Origin: Pyricularia pennisetigena
Lineage: Eukaryota > Ascomycota > Sordariomycetes > Magnaporthales > Pyriculariaceae
Length of the DNA stretch: 64,000 bases
Direction of reading: 5' to 3'
Assembly (NCBI RefSeq): GCF_004337985.1
Contig: NW_021940922.1
Span: forward strand, 62,001 to 126,000
Part shown: positions 30,044 to 39,938 of the stretch, in pieces
Position numbering within the stretch: position 1 is the stretch's first letter
How the letters are laid out: every line of letters begins with the position of its first letter
Notes under the pieces: generated by a model
Told to the model about the DNA's origin: nothing
Database searches by the model: none
The model's input: the letters and a program-made list of their open reading frames with translations, nothing else
Program-made: the position numbers and the translations under genes

Positions 30044-30629
30044 ATGTCCTTCGACTGGTCACAATTCAACTACGGAGCTCAGTTCCACAGCTTCAACCTG
30101 GAAGATTTTGCAGATTTGTCGGACTTTCAAATTTTGCCGTCAACCCAGGCACATCCAGGCGTCGAGCTTCCTGATCTTACCTTCAGCGACGGTTTTCAGA
30201 CAGTAACTTTTGGCTGTAGCAAAACTTCGCAGCCGGCACCAAGTCATCCTTTGTCGGAAGACAGTCCGTGCACGACGGCAAAAGGCAACACGGCCGCTGA
30301 GAGTGCAGAAGGCCTGGTACAGGTTGTGAAGCAGATTGTGCAGCAGCACTGTAAGCAGCGCTGTGGACAGCACGATGAGCAGCATTGTGAGCAGCTATTT
30401 TCTCGACGGTTACAGGAACATGTCAGACAGTTAGAGGTGTTTAACAGCGAGTAAGTACTTGTGCTTTTGTTAATGGATAGCATACAACATGTCACTGACG
30501 TAATTATGTAGGAGAGAGACTCAGCTAAAGAGGCTTCAAAAGGAAGTAGACGACAAGATCGGTAGTTTGGAAAAATGGGCAGCGCAGGTAGAGGCACAAG
30601 TGAAGGCGTTAAAGGAGTTATATGAGTAG
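30044..30629 (+). CDS. Small protein with Gln/His/Cys-rich region and C-terminal coiled coil
   Basis: Two exons, 30044-30450 and 30512-30629, with an intron at 30451-30511 (GTAAGT...CACTGACG...TGTAG, phase 2) give 174 aa. The N-terminus (MSFDWSQFNYGAQFHSFNLE) is acidic and aromatic, resembling activation-domain sequence. A central repetitive part reads QQHCKQRCGQHDEQHCEQLF. The C-terminus is heptad-rich (RRLQEHVRQLEVF, TQLKRLQKEVDDKIGSLEKW). The splice is well supported because it continues the coiled coil in frame. No family was recognised. It lies 570 bp upstream of the MADS-like gene, same strand. Confidence 0.6.
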
Positions 30630-31201
30630 ATTGTGGATCTGTAGGGCGGTTCTATGTTGGCCTTAGTCCTCTGTCTTTTCTTTATGTCTCCGAACCTGTC
30701 GACTGTTGTCGGGTTTTTTTTTTGGGGGTTTTTTTTTTTACAATTTTGGACCTTTTTAGGAGCTGTTAATTTGTGTCCTCTAGCCAAGTGTCGAAACGAA
30801 ACTAGCCGAACAGAATCACAACCGGTAGGGCTGGTATCAATGCATACTAGAGTCTATTGCGTCATGTATTTGGACTTTATCCCTGGTTCGTGAACCTGAC
30901 TTCAACTGTGTTCCAACAACTGTGACGGGTTACGTCGTACTCGTCGGTGTTCCTAACCTGGCCCCACAAATAATTTGTGCCGGTAAGGTGCCCAAGTTCT
31001 GGGCCTGGATCCCCACTTGAATATGGGGCCATTTCCCTCCTGTACATGGGACCGGAATTTCAACGTCACACCGTTGGCATTCAGCTTGCCAGCCCGGATT
31101 TGGACAAATCCTGTATTTAGGGTCTGTTCTGTCGCAACTCTCAAGATATCCCTTTTGTTTCATATTTATATTCGAATCCTCAGTCCCTTCGGAGATGCAC
31201 A
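30630..31201. other. Intergenic, upstream of MADS-like gene
   Basis: It contains a poly-T/G tract at about 30713-30743. Around 30955-31030 are variants of the CCCA/TGGG motif seen elsewhere in this window (GCCCAAGTTCTGGGCC). No gene. Confidence 0.4.
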
Positions 31202-31701
31202 ATGAACCCTCGAGAACAAGGCAAGCAGCGACACCAGAAGAAAATCAATCGAAACCTCAAAGGATTGCTGAGCAAGTGTTACAAATACGGAAGACTGTCC
31301 GGGGTCGAGCTAGCTCTCTATATAGAATACCCTGACAAGGACGAGTTTGTCGTCTTCGAGTCGGAAGGATACAATTGCGACGGAAAGATCGCGGAAAAGG
31401 TTTGCTTGACTCGCCGACCGGTGCATGGACAGACCTAACACTCCGCCTCTAGAAAGCTTCAGTGAAGTCGAAGATTTACAAGCCAGGCGATATCGAGGAT
31501 ATGCTTAACATGTTGCACAAGAAAAAGGCGCAAAAGGCGCAAAAGGTACAAAAGGTGCAAAAGCCAGGTCCAGACCAACGGAAGACACCTATTCGAAAGA
31601 GGACCTCGGATCATTCACGGAAATCCGTGCTGGATTTGTCCGAAAAAATAACACGACTGGGACAGTTTCCTAAAATCCCAGACCTTAGGATCCGGGCATG
31701 A
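31202..31701 (+). CDS. MADS-box-like small DNA-binding protein
   Basis: Two exons, 31202-31399 and 31453-31701, with an intron at 31400-31452 (GTTTGC...CCTAACAC...CTCTAG, phase 0) give 148 aa. Residues about 9-55 read KQRHQKKINRNLKGLLSKCY, then YGRLSGVELALYIEYPDKDE and FVVFESEG. This is the basic helix followed by two hydrophobic strands expected of a MADS/SRF-type box, where family members have a KKA.EL..L..V.V.L.I pattern. It is divergent. The C-terminal half is very basic with a repeat of AQKVQK units and RKTPIRKRTS. A Fot1-like transposon is inserted 106 bp after its stop. MADS assignment is by pattern only. Confidence 0.55.
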
Positions 31702-31809
31702 GGCCATGCGTCAGAGCCGGGCTGGTAAACATTTTAATTTGGAAATGGCTGGTTTCTTTTTTTTTTCTTTTTCAGGTAGCTGACGACTAGCCAGTGGGCA
31801 GTTGAAATA

Positions 31810-31851
31810 ACGTTGGGCTCCACATCTCCGACCCCCCTAAAGTCCGGCCCC
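31810..31851 (+). repeat. Left terminal inverted repeat of the Fot1-like element
   Basis: 42 bp, identical to the reverse complement of 33626-33667 by eye. Confidence 0.92.
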
Positions 31852-31960
31852 TAAAAATATCTACTCAGCCACGTCAACCCTTTGTTTTATTTTATAAATA
31901 TCTAGACGAATTTTTCACTTTAGAACTTGCATTTTGAAGATTCTTGCTCCAAACTTTCCA

Positions 31961-33568
31961 ATGAAACAGTACACTGAAAATCAGCTTCTTGCTGCCATTT
32001 CTGACATAAGAAATGGCAAATCAGTTCACAAAACCTCGCAAAAATGGGGTATTCCTCGGAGTACCCTTCACGATCGTTTAAAGGGGGCCCAGTCAATTCA
32101 ACAAGCGAAAAGATTTTGTCAAAGGCTTTCACAGGAGCAGGAGACCTATTTGGCAGATTGGGTACTTGCGCAGGCCGCGTTAGGCCTTCCGCCAACGCAT
32201 CAAGAACTACGCTATTTTGCGGAACGAATTCTTCAGGCCGCCGGAGAAAGAAAAAGCCTTGGGAAACATTGGGTTAGCCGTTTTATAGCCCGATATCCAA
32301 TTTTGAAAACCCAAAGGCCCCGGCGAATAGAAAATGCCCGGGTTAATGGGGCTACAACCGAGGTAATTAAATCTTGGTGGTCCTATTTGAAAAATCCCGT
32401 TATCGATACTATAAAACCGGCCAACCGTTGGAATATGGACGAAACAGGTATAATGGAAGGCAAAGGATCTAATGGCCTGGTGTTAGGGCGTAATAAAATC
32501 CGGCCATTACAGCGAAAAGAGCCTGGAACGCGGGGTTGGACGAGCATAATCGAATGTGTATCAGCTACGGGGGCTGTTATACCTCCCCTCGTTATATTTA
32601 AGGGGAAAAACGTACAGCAACAATGGTTTCCAGCTGATTTAAGTCCTTTCGATACCTGGCAATTTCATGCAACAGAAAACGGGTGGACAAATAATGAAAC
32701 AGGTATCGAATGGTTAAAAAAGGTGTTTATTCCAAATACCCAACCTTTAACTCCTGAAAAGCGTTTATTAGTTCTCGACGGCCACGGATCACACGTCAGC
32801 GACGAGTTTATGCTTGTTTGCCTCCAAAATAATATTCAGCTTTTATATTTACCTCCTCATTCGTCGCACGTTCTTCAACCGTTGGATTTATCGGTTTTTG
32901 GGCCGTTAAAGGAAGCTTATCGACGTCACCTGGGATTTGTAAACCAGTTTTGCTGTTCAACGGTTGTTGGGAAACGAAACTTTCTACTTTGCTATCGAAA
33001 AGCCAGATCAAAAGCATTTATAGCAAAAACCATTCAATCTGGTTGGCGTACGACGGGGTTATGGCCGGTGAACTTGGCAAAACCACTTTTAAACCCGTTT
33101 TTATTAGAAAATAGCAACGCCAACGTCGAAAAAGGTAGAAATAACGGCTTCCAAAGGGATAAAACACCGGAAAGCCCAAACCAAAAAATTAACGACCAAT
33201 CTTTACTTATTTGGAAAACCCCTAAAACGACCCGAGATATTCGACTTCAACTACAGGAAATTTCCCGGTCCGAAAAAAGTAACGCCACTTCACGGCTTTT
33301 GTTTGCAAAAGTCCAAAAAAGCTTCGAAACCAAGGATATCTTATTGGCTGAAGCTCAGCAAAAAATCAGTTTGTTAAAAGCAAAATTGGAGGCGGTACGG
33401 CCGGTCAAAAGGAAAAGGGTAATTCCGGATCCCAACGAGCTTTTGGTCAGCAAAAAAAACGTTTATGAAGCACAGGAAAATAATAGGGACTGTTTAGAGG
33501 ATTTGAACGATGGAGAAGAGGTTAGCGAACCGGGAGAGCCTGACAATGATTGTATTATTGTGCGTTGA
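31961..33568 (+). CDS. Fot1-type DDE transposase, intact
   Basis: Transposase of 535 aa from the ATG at 31961, single exon. N-terminal Psq/CENP-B HTHs read QLLAAISDIRNGKSVHKTSQ, WGIPRSTLHDRLKG and GKHWVSRFIARYP. The DDE catalytic domain has its acids in NMDETGIMEG, LVLDGHGSH and HVLQPLD (DD35D). A conserved block with SGWRTTGLWPVNLAKP follows, and a basic coiled-coil C-terminus ends near RKRVIPDPNELLVSKK. It catalyses excision and TA-targeted insertion of the element bounded by the 42-bp inverted repeats. Upstream in-frame codons to 31934 lack an ATG, hence this start. Confidence 0.92.
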   Translation: MKQYTENQLLAAISDIRNGKSVHKTSQKWGIPRSTLHDRLKGAQSIQQAKRFCQRLSQEQETYLADWVLAQAALGLPPTHQELRYFAERILQAAGERKSLGKHWVSRFIARYPILKTQRPRRIENARVNGATTEVIKSWWSYLKNPVIDTIKPANRWNMDETGIMEGKGSNGLVLGRNKIRPLQRKEPGTRGWTSIIECVSATGAVIPPLVIFKGKNVQQQWFPADLSPFDTWQFHATENGWTNNETGIEWLKKVFIPNTQPLTPEKRLLVLDGHGSHVSDEFMLVCLQNNIQLLYLPPHSSHVLQPLDLSVFGPLKEAYRRHLGFVNQFCCSTVVGKRNFLLCYRKARSKAFIAKTIQSGWRTTGLWPVNLAKPLLNPFLLENSNANVEKGRNNGFQRDKTPESPNQKINDQSLLIWKTPKTTRDIRLQLQEISRSEKSNATSRLLFAKVQKSFETKDILLAEAQQKISLLKAKLEAVRPVKRKRVIPDPNELLVSKKNVYEAQENNRDCLEDLNDGEEVSEPGEPDNDCIIVR

Positions 33569-33625
33569 TAGGTTTACATTTAAATCGGTTTATAAAAGGG
33601 GTATTTCGTCGTTACATTTTTCAAG

Positions 33626-33667
33626 GGGGCCGGACTTTAGGGGGGTCGGAGATGTGGAGCCCAACGT
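33626..33667 (-). repeat. Right terminal inverted repeat of the Fot1-like element
   Basis: 42 bp, reverse complement of 31810-31851, followed by the TA duplication. Confidence 0.92.
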
Positions 33668-35961
33668 TACTCTACATAAATCGAGAAGGGAGTTCATGAA
33701 CAGATTATCAGAACAACAAACTATCAATTCATAATACAAGGCCGCGGAATCTGGGTGACTCTCTACTTATGAAAAGCACAAATCCATTTAGCAAAGTAAA
33801 ATAAAGATTTGAAGCTGAACTGCTAGCGGAAAAACAGATTCACCACAGGCAGAAGAAGAATTACACAAAGTAAAGGAAGATTTTGCAATCGGAAACAGGG
33901 ACGGATGAACAATGAACAAAACCAGGCGACGGAACCCAAGAATTGGCCCATGTACCGGACAGCTTTTGGGAGGCAAGCGAAAGTAGAGCTGGTGTTGAAA
34001 TGTCGAGAGAATCAGAAGCCAGACGGCGACAGAAGATATATTTGACCCCTCCCGGCATGGCTCAACCCGAGCTTTCATTGCATGACTGGCTTATCAAAAT
34101 CGAGCTTCTCGACAAAACAAGCTTATCTCAGCCGAAGCCTTTTGTCCGTTACAAAATACCCATGTCTGACGTTCCAGCGAGCAAACATGGCAAAAGCCCA
34201 AGGCTTGAGAGCCCACTGTGCACAATATCGCCAGTCCGGATGGAATGCAGCAAGCAAAGTGTCTCTATAGCAAAACATGTCATCAGTCAGAGAATTCGTC
34301 CTGGGAGGATGGGATAGAAGTAGGAAGTATGATACGACAGATGCAAACAATTCAAGCAGCCCAGCTCGGAAGCGATGCAGGCAAACCGTTTACAAAACAA
34401 GATATAGACGCTACAGTATTATATGTTGTTTGCTTTGCTACAATAGCGTTTATTGAGGTTATGAAAATTTCCATGCATCTGCAGTGGAAGTTAGTCCCAA
34501 GCCGGAAAGTGAGCTGAATCATGCGCCAACCCAAAACCAAAAACTAACAACTTATCACCTTCACAACCAAGACTTGAGCCTTTTATTTCCAAAGCCGTAA
34601 GCCAATCGCATTAAGCTCTAGAGCACAAGTACTTCACAAACCGGCCCGAAAGATTAAGACTGTTTCACACTTGATTGGGGTAAAGGCTGCGAGTTCCGAT
34701 GATAATTTTTATCCTTTTGGTCTGAGGCTTCTGATTCTGCGAGTCGATATTCGACTTTGTCGCGGTGTTATCTGATGGGGCTTCTGGATAGCCCGAGCTG
34801 CTATTGGATATGTTTTGGCTTTTCGTCGTCACATGCGACCTCGTGCACATCTTGCGCGTATCGACTAGCAGGTCCATATCCATGCTTTAGACTGCAGCGA
34901 TCGCCAGTGCGGCTCAGACTGTGCTCTTCTATCCTAACGTGACAAATGCCCTGAAGAACCGTAAAGGAGATGGTGAATATACTTGCTGGGATTTGAGGAT
35001 GACGAACGGCTGGTTTTTGTTAAACATCTAGTCTGGTTGTTGGACTGGCATTACTATTCTTGTATTGAAATGGAAATATGTTCTTTAATTGCTTGTGTCG
35101 GTTCAGGTCGCCGGGCGGAAAACAGGAAACTGGTCCACGGCCGATATGTTTAGGTACCAAGAAAGGGCCTGGTCCGAAAGTAGGTAAATTTGGCACTGGC
35201 GCTTTTCTGTAGCAGAGCAGGTGTCCTTGTACTAGCCATTGTATGGCCTTTGTTGTAGTCATTCTTTTGTAGGGGAAATCAACTGTAAAGGCATGCCACA
35301 GTTAAAGGCTTACCCTGGCAATTGAATATCTGATTCTAGCTTATCTCATGCGAGCAGGTTTAATAAGAGGAAAAACGTTGAAAAAATTGCTCTCGAATCT
35401 CCCGTGTGGTCATACTATAATCCTGAGCCGATTTCGGTATGGCTGAGCGAGGGTTGAGGATTGCCTGAGTCCGTGGCGCAGTCACCAGCTCCTAGTTTTG
35501 GGCCTCTTGAGTTTCACGCACCCGGAATGGGCGCAACCAGAAACCATATCGGTATCGGGCCCGATTTCGCCCTTTTTCAACTCCAGGTTCTTATCTCCCG
35601 AGTCTTGGTTTGGGACCCTCTGGGCGTCCCAGTATTTAAATATGATGTCCGTAAAGAATGTCGATTAGCGGCGAATTTTCGCCGTGGTCGGCTCGGAGCA
35701 CCAGTCACGGCTCGCGTTTAACCGGCCCCAGTACCGACATCCTTACTTTGTACGGAAGGTCGGCGCACCGCGAATCCTCCACCTCCCAAGCCACAACATA
35801 CAAGGCCCGTGGGCAAGAGTATACTGATGGAGCGGGTTGGTTTTGTTACTTGGTTGCGCTTGAATCTGTGCAGTAGGCCGACCTAAAAAAGAGGTTCAGT
35901 TACAGTACTGTACAATACTGTACTGAAACAGTATTTACTTTATTGTTTTAATTGCAAGTAA
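33668..35961. other. Gene-poor stretch with decayed fragments
   Basis: Short frames with some coding look occur at about 33940-34040 (plus; YRTAFGRQAKVELVLKCREN), 34330-34517 (plus; MIRQMQTIQAAQLGSDAGK) and 34665-34883 (minus; ends KRIKIIIGTRSLYPNQV). None could be joined into a gene or named. A dispersed repeat lies at 35440-35510. Near 35905 is a short palindromic run of TACAGTACTGTACA type. Probably a graveyard of gene and element fragments. Confidence 0.35.
35440..35510 (+). repeat. Dispersed repeat with tRNA-like head, copy 1
   Basis: Matches the reverse complement of about 63425-63515: GCTGAGCGA, then ATTGCCTGAG, then TGGCGCAGTC and finally AGTTTTGGG in the same order. The GTGGCGCAGTC core resembles the A box of tRNA genes and tRNA-derived SINEs. 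Confidence 0.5.
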
Positions 35962-37002
35962 CTATCTTCTCATATGCTTGGTAAGGTCCTTATACTCTAC
36001 GACAATCTGTATCCTATAGTCGGTGGTCCGGCCTGTGACGAATACCTCTATCTCGTGCTTCGGAGACGTATACTTGCCATCGGTTCTTCCGAAACCATGA
36101 TAATTTCTAGAGCTGGTCAAACGCCGTTCCGCACTCTGTCGGACTCCATCTCGATCCCAACTCCGCTCCCAAAAACAACGACACGCGACAGACTCACATT
36201 TTCCGTCTTTACATGTTCTGTTATAGGAACCCTCCTGTTTAAAGGACATACTCTGTTCATATTGACGATAACTTCCCTCCTTTTGTTTACTGTAACTTAT
36301 ATGTCCCACGGGCGCATTCTCATGCCGCTTTCTTGTACTTGTCTCCCCGTGCAACGTGTTTATCTGCACACCGGGACCGAATCGGACACGACTCGTCCCT
36401 TCCTTTTTGAGGATTGGTTTTATCGGCAGCTTCTTATCTGTCTTGTCGGCGTATTTTCCCGCTGGCGCGGTCAGTGCTGGCTGTGCCAAGGGACGAGAGA
36501 TGTTGCTTTTGTTTATTTGTCCATCATCGTTCTTTTCGTTTCTTTTGGACTGGGAGCACCTCCTTTCCTCGTCTGAGCTGTTGGGGCGAGGTCGATGATT
36601 GTGTTCATGTTCTTTTTTCACAGATGAGTGTCTGGCCCCAGACCTCGGGCACCCAGTTGAGTGATGCTGTAAACTGTCACTTGCGTTGCTTGCCCGGTCC
36701 ATCATCCCACTGGGCTCGCCTGCCTTGATGCGATGTCCATCGACGGGAGTTTTGCTGCTTTTTCTCCGTTGACGTGCCTCGTAAGTTTGACGTGTAAGTT
36801 CGGCAATTTCAGGCCGAGAAAGCTTTCCAAGCACGGCGGTGAAGTCGGGGAAAACTCTATATGCCATTCCCGCTTTATCTAATACGTTTGCACTAATGAT
36901 TGTGCCATGTATCTTGGTCCAAATTGCGTCAGGTGTAACTTTTTCGACATGCCTTGGCCGGTATGAGTCGGACCGGTTTGGTTTTGCTGTATGAAAAGAC
37001 AT
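35962..37002 (-). CDS. Basic, largely disordered hypothetical protein
   Basis: Single-exon 346-aa frame from the ATG at 37002. The first ~90 residues look folded: RPRHVEKVTPDAIWTKIHGT through VFPDFTAVLGKLSRPEIAEL to TRQTYEARQRRK. The middle is charged and repetitive (Ser, Arg, Lys, His). The end, HEIEVFVTGRTTDYRIQIVV, looks like a beta-strand pair. The plan is reminiscent of fungal DUF8035-type proteins, in which an acidic/basic linker joins a short helical domain of similar pattern, but this is only an impression. An antisense frame of 200 codons overlaps it and is regarded as a shadow because it lacks a recognisable family. Confidence 0.55.
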   Translation of the reverse strand: MSFHTAKPNRSDSYRPRHVEKVTPDAIWTKIHGTIISANVLDKAGMAYRVFPDFTAVLGKLSRPEIAELTRQTYEARQRRKSSKTPVDGHRIKAGEPSGMMDRASNASDSLQHHSTGCPRSGARHSSVKKEHEHNHRPRPNSSDEERRCSQSKRNEKNDDGQINKSNISRPLAQPALTAPAGKYADKTDKKLPIKPILKKEGTSRVRFGPGVQINTLHGETSTRKRHENAPVGHISYSKQKEGSYRQYEQSMSFKQEGSYNRTCKDGKCESVACRCFWERSWDRDGVRQSAERRLTSSRNYHGFGRTDGKYTSPKHEIEVFVTGRTTDYRIQIVVEYKDLTKHMRR

Positions 37003-37778
37003 TTGGTCTGCAATGCTTATCAGATTTGAGTTTTACGATTCGTGCATGTATGCTTTTCATGCGATTTGAGCGTCGTGCACGTCAAATGTTGAGTTCTTTA
37101 AGTAGTTTATTTGGATGCAGTGACGGCAGCCCTTAGTTTTGGGGAATGGCCCAGATTTGGACCTTTATTAGCTGCAAGTGCGCCAATGCAAACCCCGCGT
37201 ATCAAATATCAACTGTAAGGATAACAGCCCGATTAACATAACTAGAGATTCACCAACGTTTATATTATAGACCCTGCATACAGTACTACAACCAGGCTCA
37301 ACCAGGCATCTTACACTTATACCAAAGATGATTTGACAGTTTCGGGTTTTGGAACTGGCTTAGAACAAAAGGTCAAAGCTAGCCACGATACGCCCTAAAA
37401 TAGACAAAAAGCGTTAACACGTACTATAGCGATCGTGCTCGTTTAGGTTGAATGTAAGGAGGCAAGATTTGTACCACACCTCCAAAGGTTTGGAAATTTC
37501 GACGTAACCCAAAAGGACATAAAAGCCGGCCCGGAAACGGACCCGCGCCTGAAAATGGTCCCCGGACCGGTAATGGACCAGCATTACCCCTTAGAAAAGG
37601 TCACCTCTAGATTCAGAAGCTGCACCGAATATAAAAGGGGCATTGCCCAAACAAGTGGAACAGCAGAGGAATTGTACGTCCTTCTTTCATACACCAACGC
37701 ATTCCATTCTTTTACACGCATTACAGGTCTCTGCATTAATTTGCTATTTTTGTTATTTATTTCGGTTTACCATTCGCT
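37003..37778. other. Upstream region of the cupin gene
   Basis: No gene. A CCCAGATTTGG motif occurs at about 37150. The proximal ~150 bp hold a TATA box and a CT-rich leader before the start at 37779. Confidence 0.45.
37630..37637 (+). promoter_or_regulatory. TATA box of the spherulin-like cupin gene
   Basis: TATAAAAG lies 149 bp before the ATG at 37779, followed by a pyrimidine-rich leader (TTTCATAC, CATTCTTTTACACG) typical of well-expressed fungal genes. Confidence 0.6.
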
Positions 37779-38751
37779 ATGCGTCACAGTTCGGCTTTTA
37801 CAATCCCTAGCTTTCTTTCCATCGTTGCTATATTAGCTTCGGCTCAAGCGTCCCCAAAACCCACGGAATGTTCAGCGTTTAGTGGAGACGCAACCTCGAC
37901 TTTGGCAGCCCGCTGCACGTCTCCGTCGATTCCGGCTTTGGCCAGGTCTTCCCAGAGCTCTGAAAATCGTGAAGAAAAAGCAAATCAAGAACTCAGCTTG
38001 ACGCAACAACTTTTTCTCGCATCAAGGCAAGTATTTTGCCAGATAGGAGATTGGGATTCGCGTTTGCTTTTGCTTGCTCGTGTTTGCTAACAAATCCCAA
38101 AGCGCCGCGGACCGGTTTAATCTTCTCCCGGACGATTCTCAGTTTGTGTTCAACTTCAATCAGACCCAGGAAGGCGCCGGCGATGGTGGCATGCTTGTAG
38201 CCGCAAACCGCAAAACCTTTCCCGCCTTGGTCGGGACGGGTTCTGGGATGGCCGTTGGTCGTGTGGGGCGTAAGTCTGCTTTTTAACCCAACCCACATTT
38301 CTGACCTTCTAACCTTGAAACAGCTTGTGGCCTCAATACCTTCCACACCCACCCCCGATCGGCAGAGCTGCAACTGGTCGTTGAAGGACGTCTTGTTACT
38401 GAAATGATGCCCGAAAACGGAATCGTGGACGGCGAAGGAAAGCCCCGCGTAATCAAGAACGAGATTGGAACTTACCAGATGACGCCGTTTTATCAAGGAT
38501 CTATTCACACGCAGTTCAACCCTGATTGTTCCGATGCCGTATTCGTTGCTGCTTTTTCCAGCGAGGATCCCGGCGCCGGCCAGGTGGTCGAGCAGACGGT
38601 CGCGTTCACGGACGACCTGATCGCCGCCGCGTTTGGGCAGTCGATTTCTGGCGAAAACATTGAGGCCGTGCGCAAGGCGATTCCCACTAGCATTGCTCTT
38701 GGGGTGGAAAGCTGCCTGCAAAGGTGTGGCATTGAGAAGAAGTCGAGGTGA
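37779..38751 (+). CDS. Secreted spherulin-1A-like cupin (germin family)
   Basis: Three exons: 37779-38026, 38103-38269 and 38324-38751, giving 280 aa. The first intron, 38027-38102, uses a GC donor (GCAAGT) with branch GCTAAC and acceptor AAAG. Only this junction restores the reading frame into AADRFNLLPDDSQFVFNFNQ. Intron 2 is GTAAGT...CTAACC...AACAG. The N-terminal signal peptide is clear (FTIPSFLSIVAILASAQASP). The cupin core reads GPCGLNTFHTHPRSAELQLV, with the metal-ligand His/His/Glu of motif 1 (H-x-H...E), then YQMTPFYQGSIHTQFNPDC, with the motif-2 His. Spherulins and germins are extracellular manganese cupins linked to stress or encystment; the activity here is unknown. Confidence 0.85.
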
Positions 38752-39938
38752 TTCTATGTAGGCACGTGAGATATAGCAAAGCGATCTTTTGAAGGTATGA
38801 ATTTATACACAACATGAGAATGTTTTCTGCACTAGGAAATAGGTATTGCCGCAACTGAAGCGAATCGCTCGAAAACGGCGTAGATTTCTTCGATAGCTAG
38901 ACTGGTTAGATCTGTGATATTAACAGTACCAATATGTGTTCCTCTTTTTTTATTTTGCACGCGTGATGATTACCATATGTGGTATAAGTTATGTTGTGGT
39001 TTCTTGGATATAGCCGCCACCAGAACTTGGGTTAATTAATTTGGGACCAGTGTCGGAACTGCATCTGTAATAGCCGCTGCCGCTCCAAGATTTTGGAAGG
39101 TATATGTTTGTAGACCTCGTCTACGCGTAGGGACTCGGGTTGAGACAAATAAGTAGTGAGGATCGCTGTATTTAATTCTTCCTTTCTGTCGTCCGAGGCA
39201 ACAAAGGAAGCTATTTGCAATTTGTTCTGGAACAAAACAAAGGGGCCCGCACGTGTTACTCTATGTCGGAATATCCCTTCAAGTGCGATAGTTATCATTA
39301 TTCCAATAGTATAACAGTCGGAATAGTTATTGTGCCACAATACTGTACGCAAAACAAAGTTACCGGCTCTTTCTTGGCTTACTCTTGTACCTTCCTAAAT
39401 TGGCCAATGCTGCGCCCAGCGAATTCCGTCGCGATCTAAGGCTGTTCAAAAGTGGGCAAGAAATCCCGTTCTTAAAAAAGTGAAGGAACAAATTTAGGCC
39501 TTGTAATATTTAGTAGGGAAACAAATTGAACGACAGGTTTGCGCCGAACGTAAACGAAACCCACAAATTAAAACTCCCACCCTTTAGCAGTCACTCCAAT
39601 TATTGCGGCTTTGTTCTTTCGTGTGCACCTTGTCAAAAATGGAGGCCACCTGCATAAAACCATCCCCCTTGGACCCTGCAATGTTGTTCAGAGTTACTGG
39701 CCTAGTTGTCGTGATAACAGGTGCTGAAAGTGGTATAGTGCAGAGTTTGTTTTGCGGGCCTAGGAATTGCACACTCATACCTACGGTCCCGAAATTGTCC
39801 CCCACAAAAGTAAGCGATCCCATTTTAAGGAGCGCACCAGACAAGGCCGGCATTTCGTCCCTTGCTCGACTTTACAAAACATATAAATAAGCAAGAAAGT
39901 AGCCTACATCGCTTGCAATTTGCCGTGTAAGCTACAGC
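38752..39938. other. Intergenic, nothing firm
   Basis: A minus-strand frame at 39032-39352 (106 codons; contains NYSDCYTIGIMITIALEGIF and ILERQRLLQMQFRHWSQ) looks partly coding but was not assigned. Overlapping frames on both strands at 39584-39890 are judged non-coding. Confidence 0.35.

Larger units (their letters stand above)
31810..33667 (+). mobile_element. Intact Fot1/pogo-like DNA transposon (1,858 bp)
   Basis: Perfect 42-bp terminal inverted repeats lie at 31810-31851 and 33626-33667 (outer bases ACGTTGGGCTCCACATCT). The dinucleotide TA at 31808-31809 and 33668-33669 is the target-site duplication expected for the superfamily. One long transposase gene fills the interior. Inverted repeats without a mismatch and an uninterrupted gene indicate a young, possibly active copy. 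Confidence 0.92.

Noticed and set aside
34665..34883. Minus-strand 72-codon frame ending IIIGTRSLYPNQV, resembling the tail of the protein at 35962-37002
   Set aside because: The resemblance is a few residues and no upstream exon could be attached.
35974..36576. 200-codon hydrophobic plus-strand frame overlapping the basic disordered gene
   Set aside because: Hydrophobic stretches are the antisense of Lys/Glu/Arg-rich codons. No family pattern and no convincing promoter.
37993..38721. 242-codon minus-strand frame opposite the cupin gene
   Set aside because: No recognisable domain; the plus strand encodes a conserved spliced cupin, so it is an antisense shadow.
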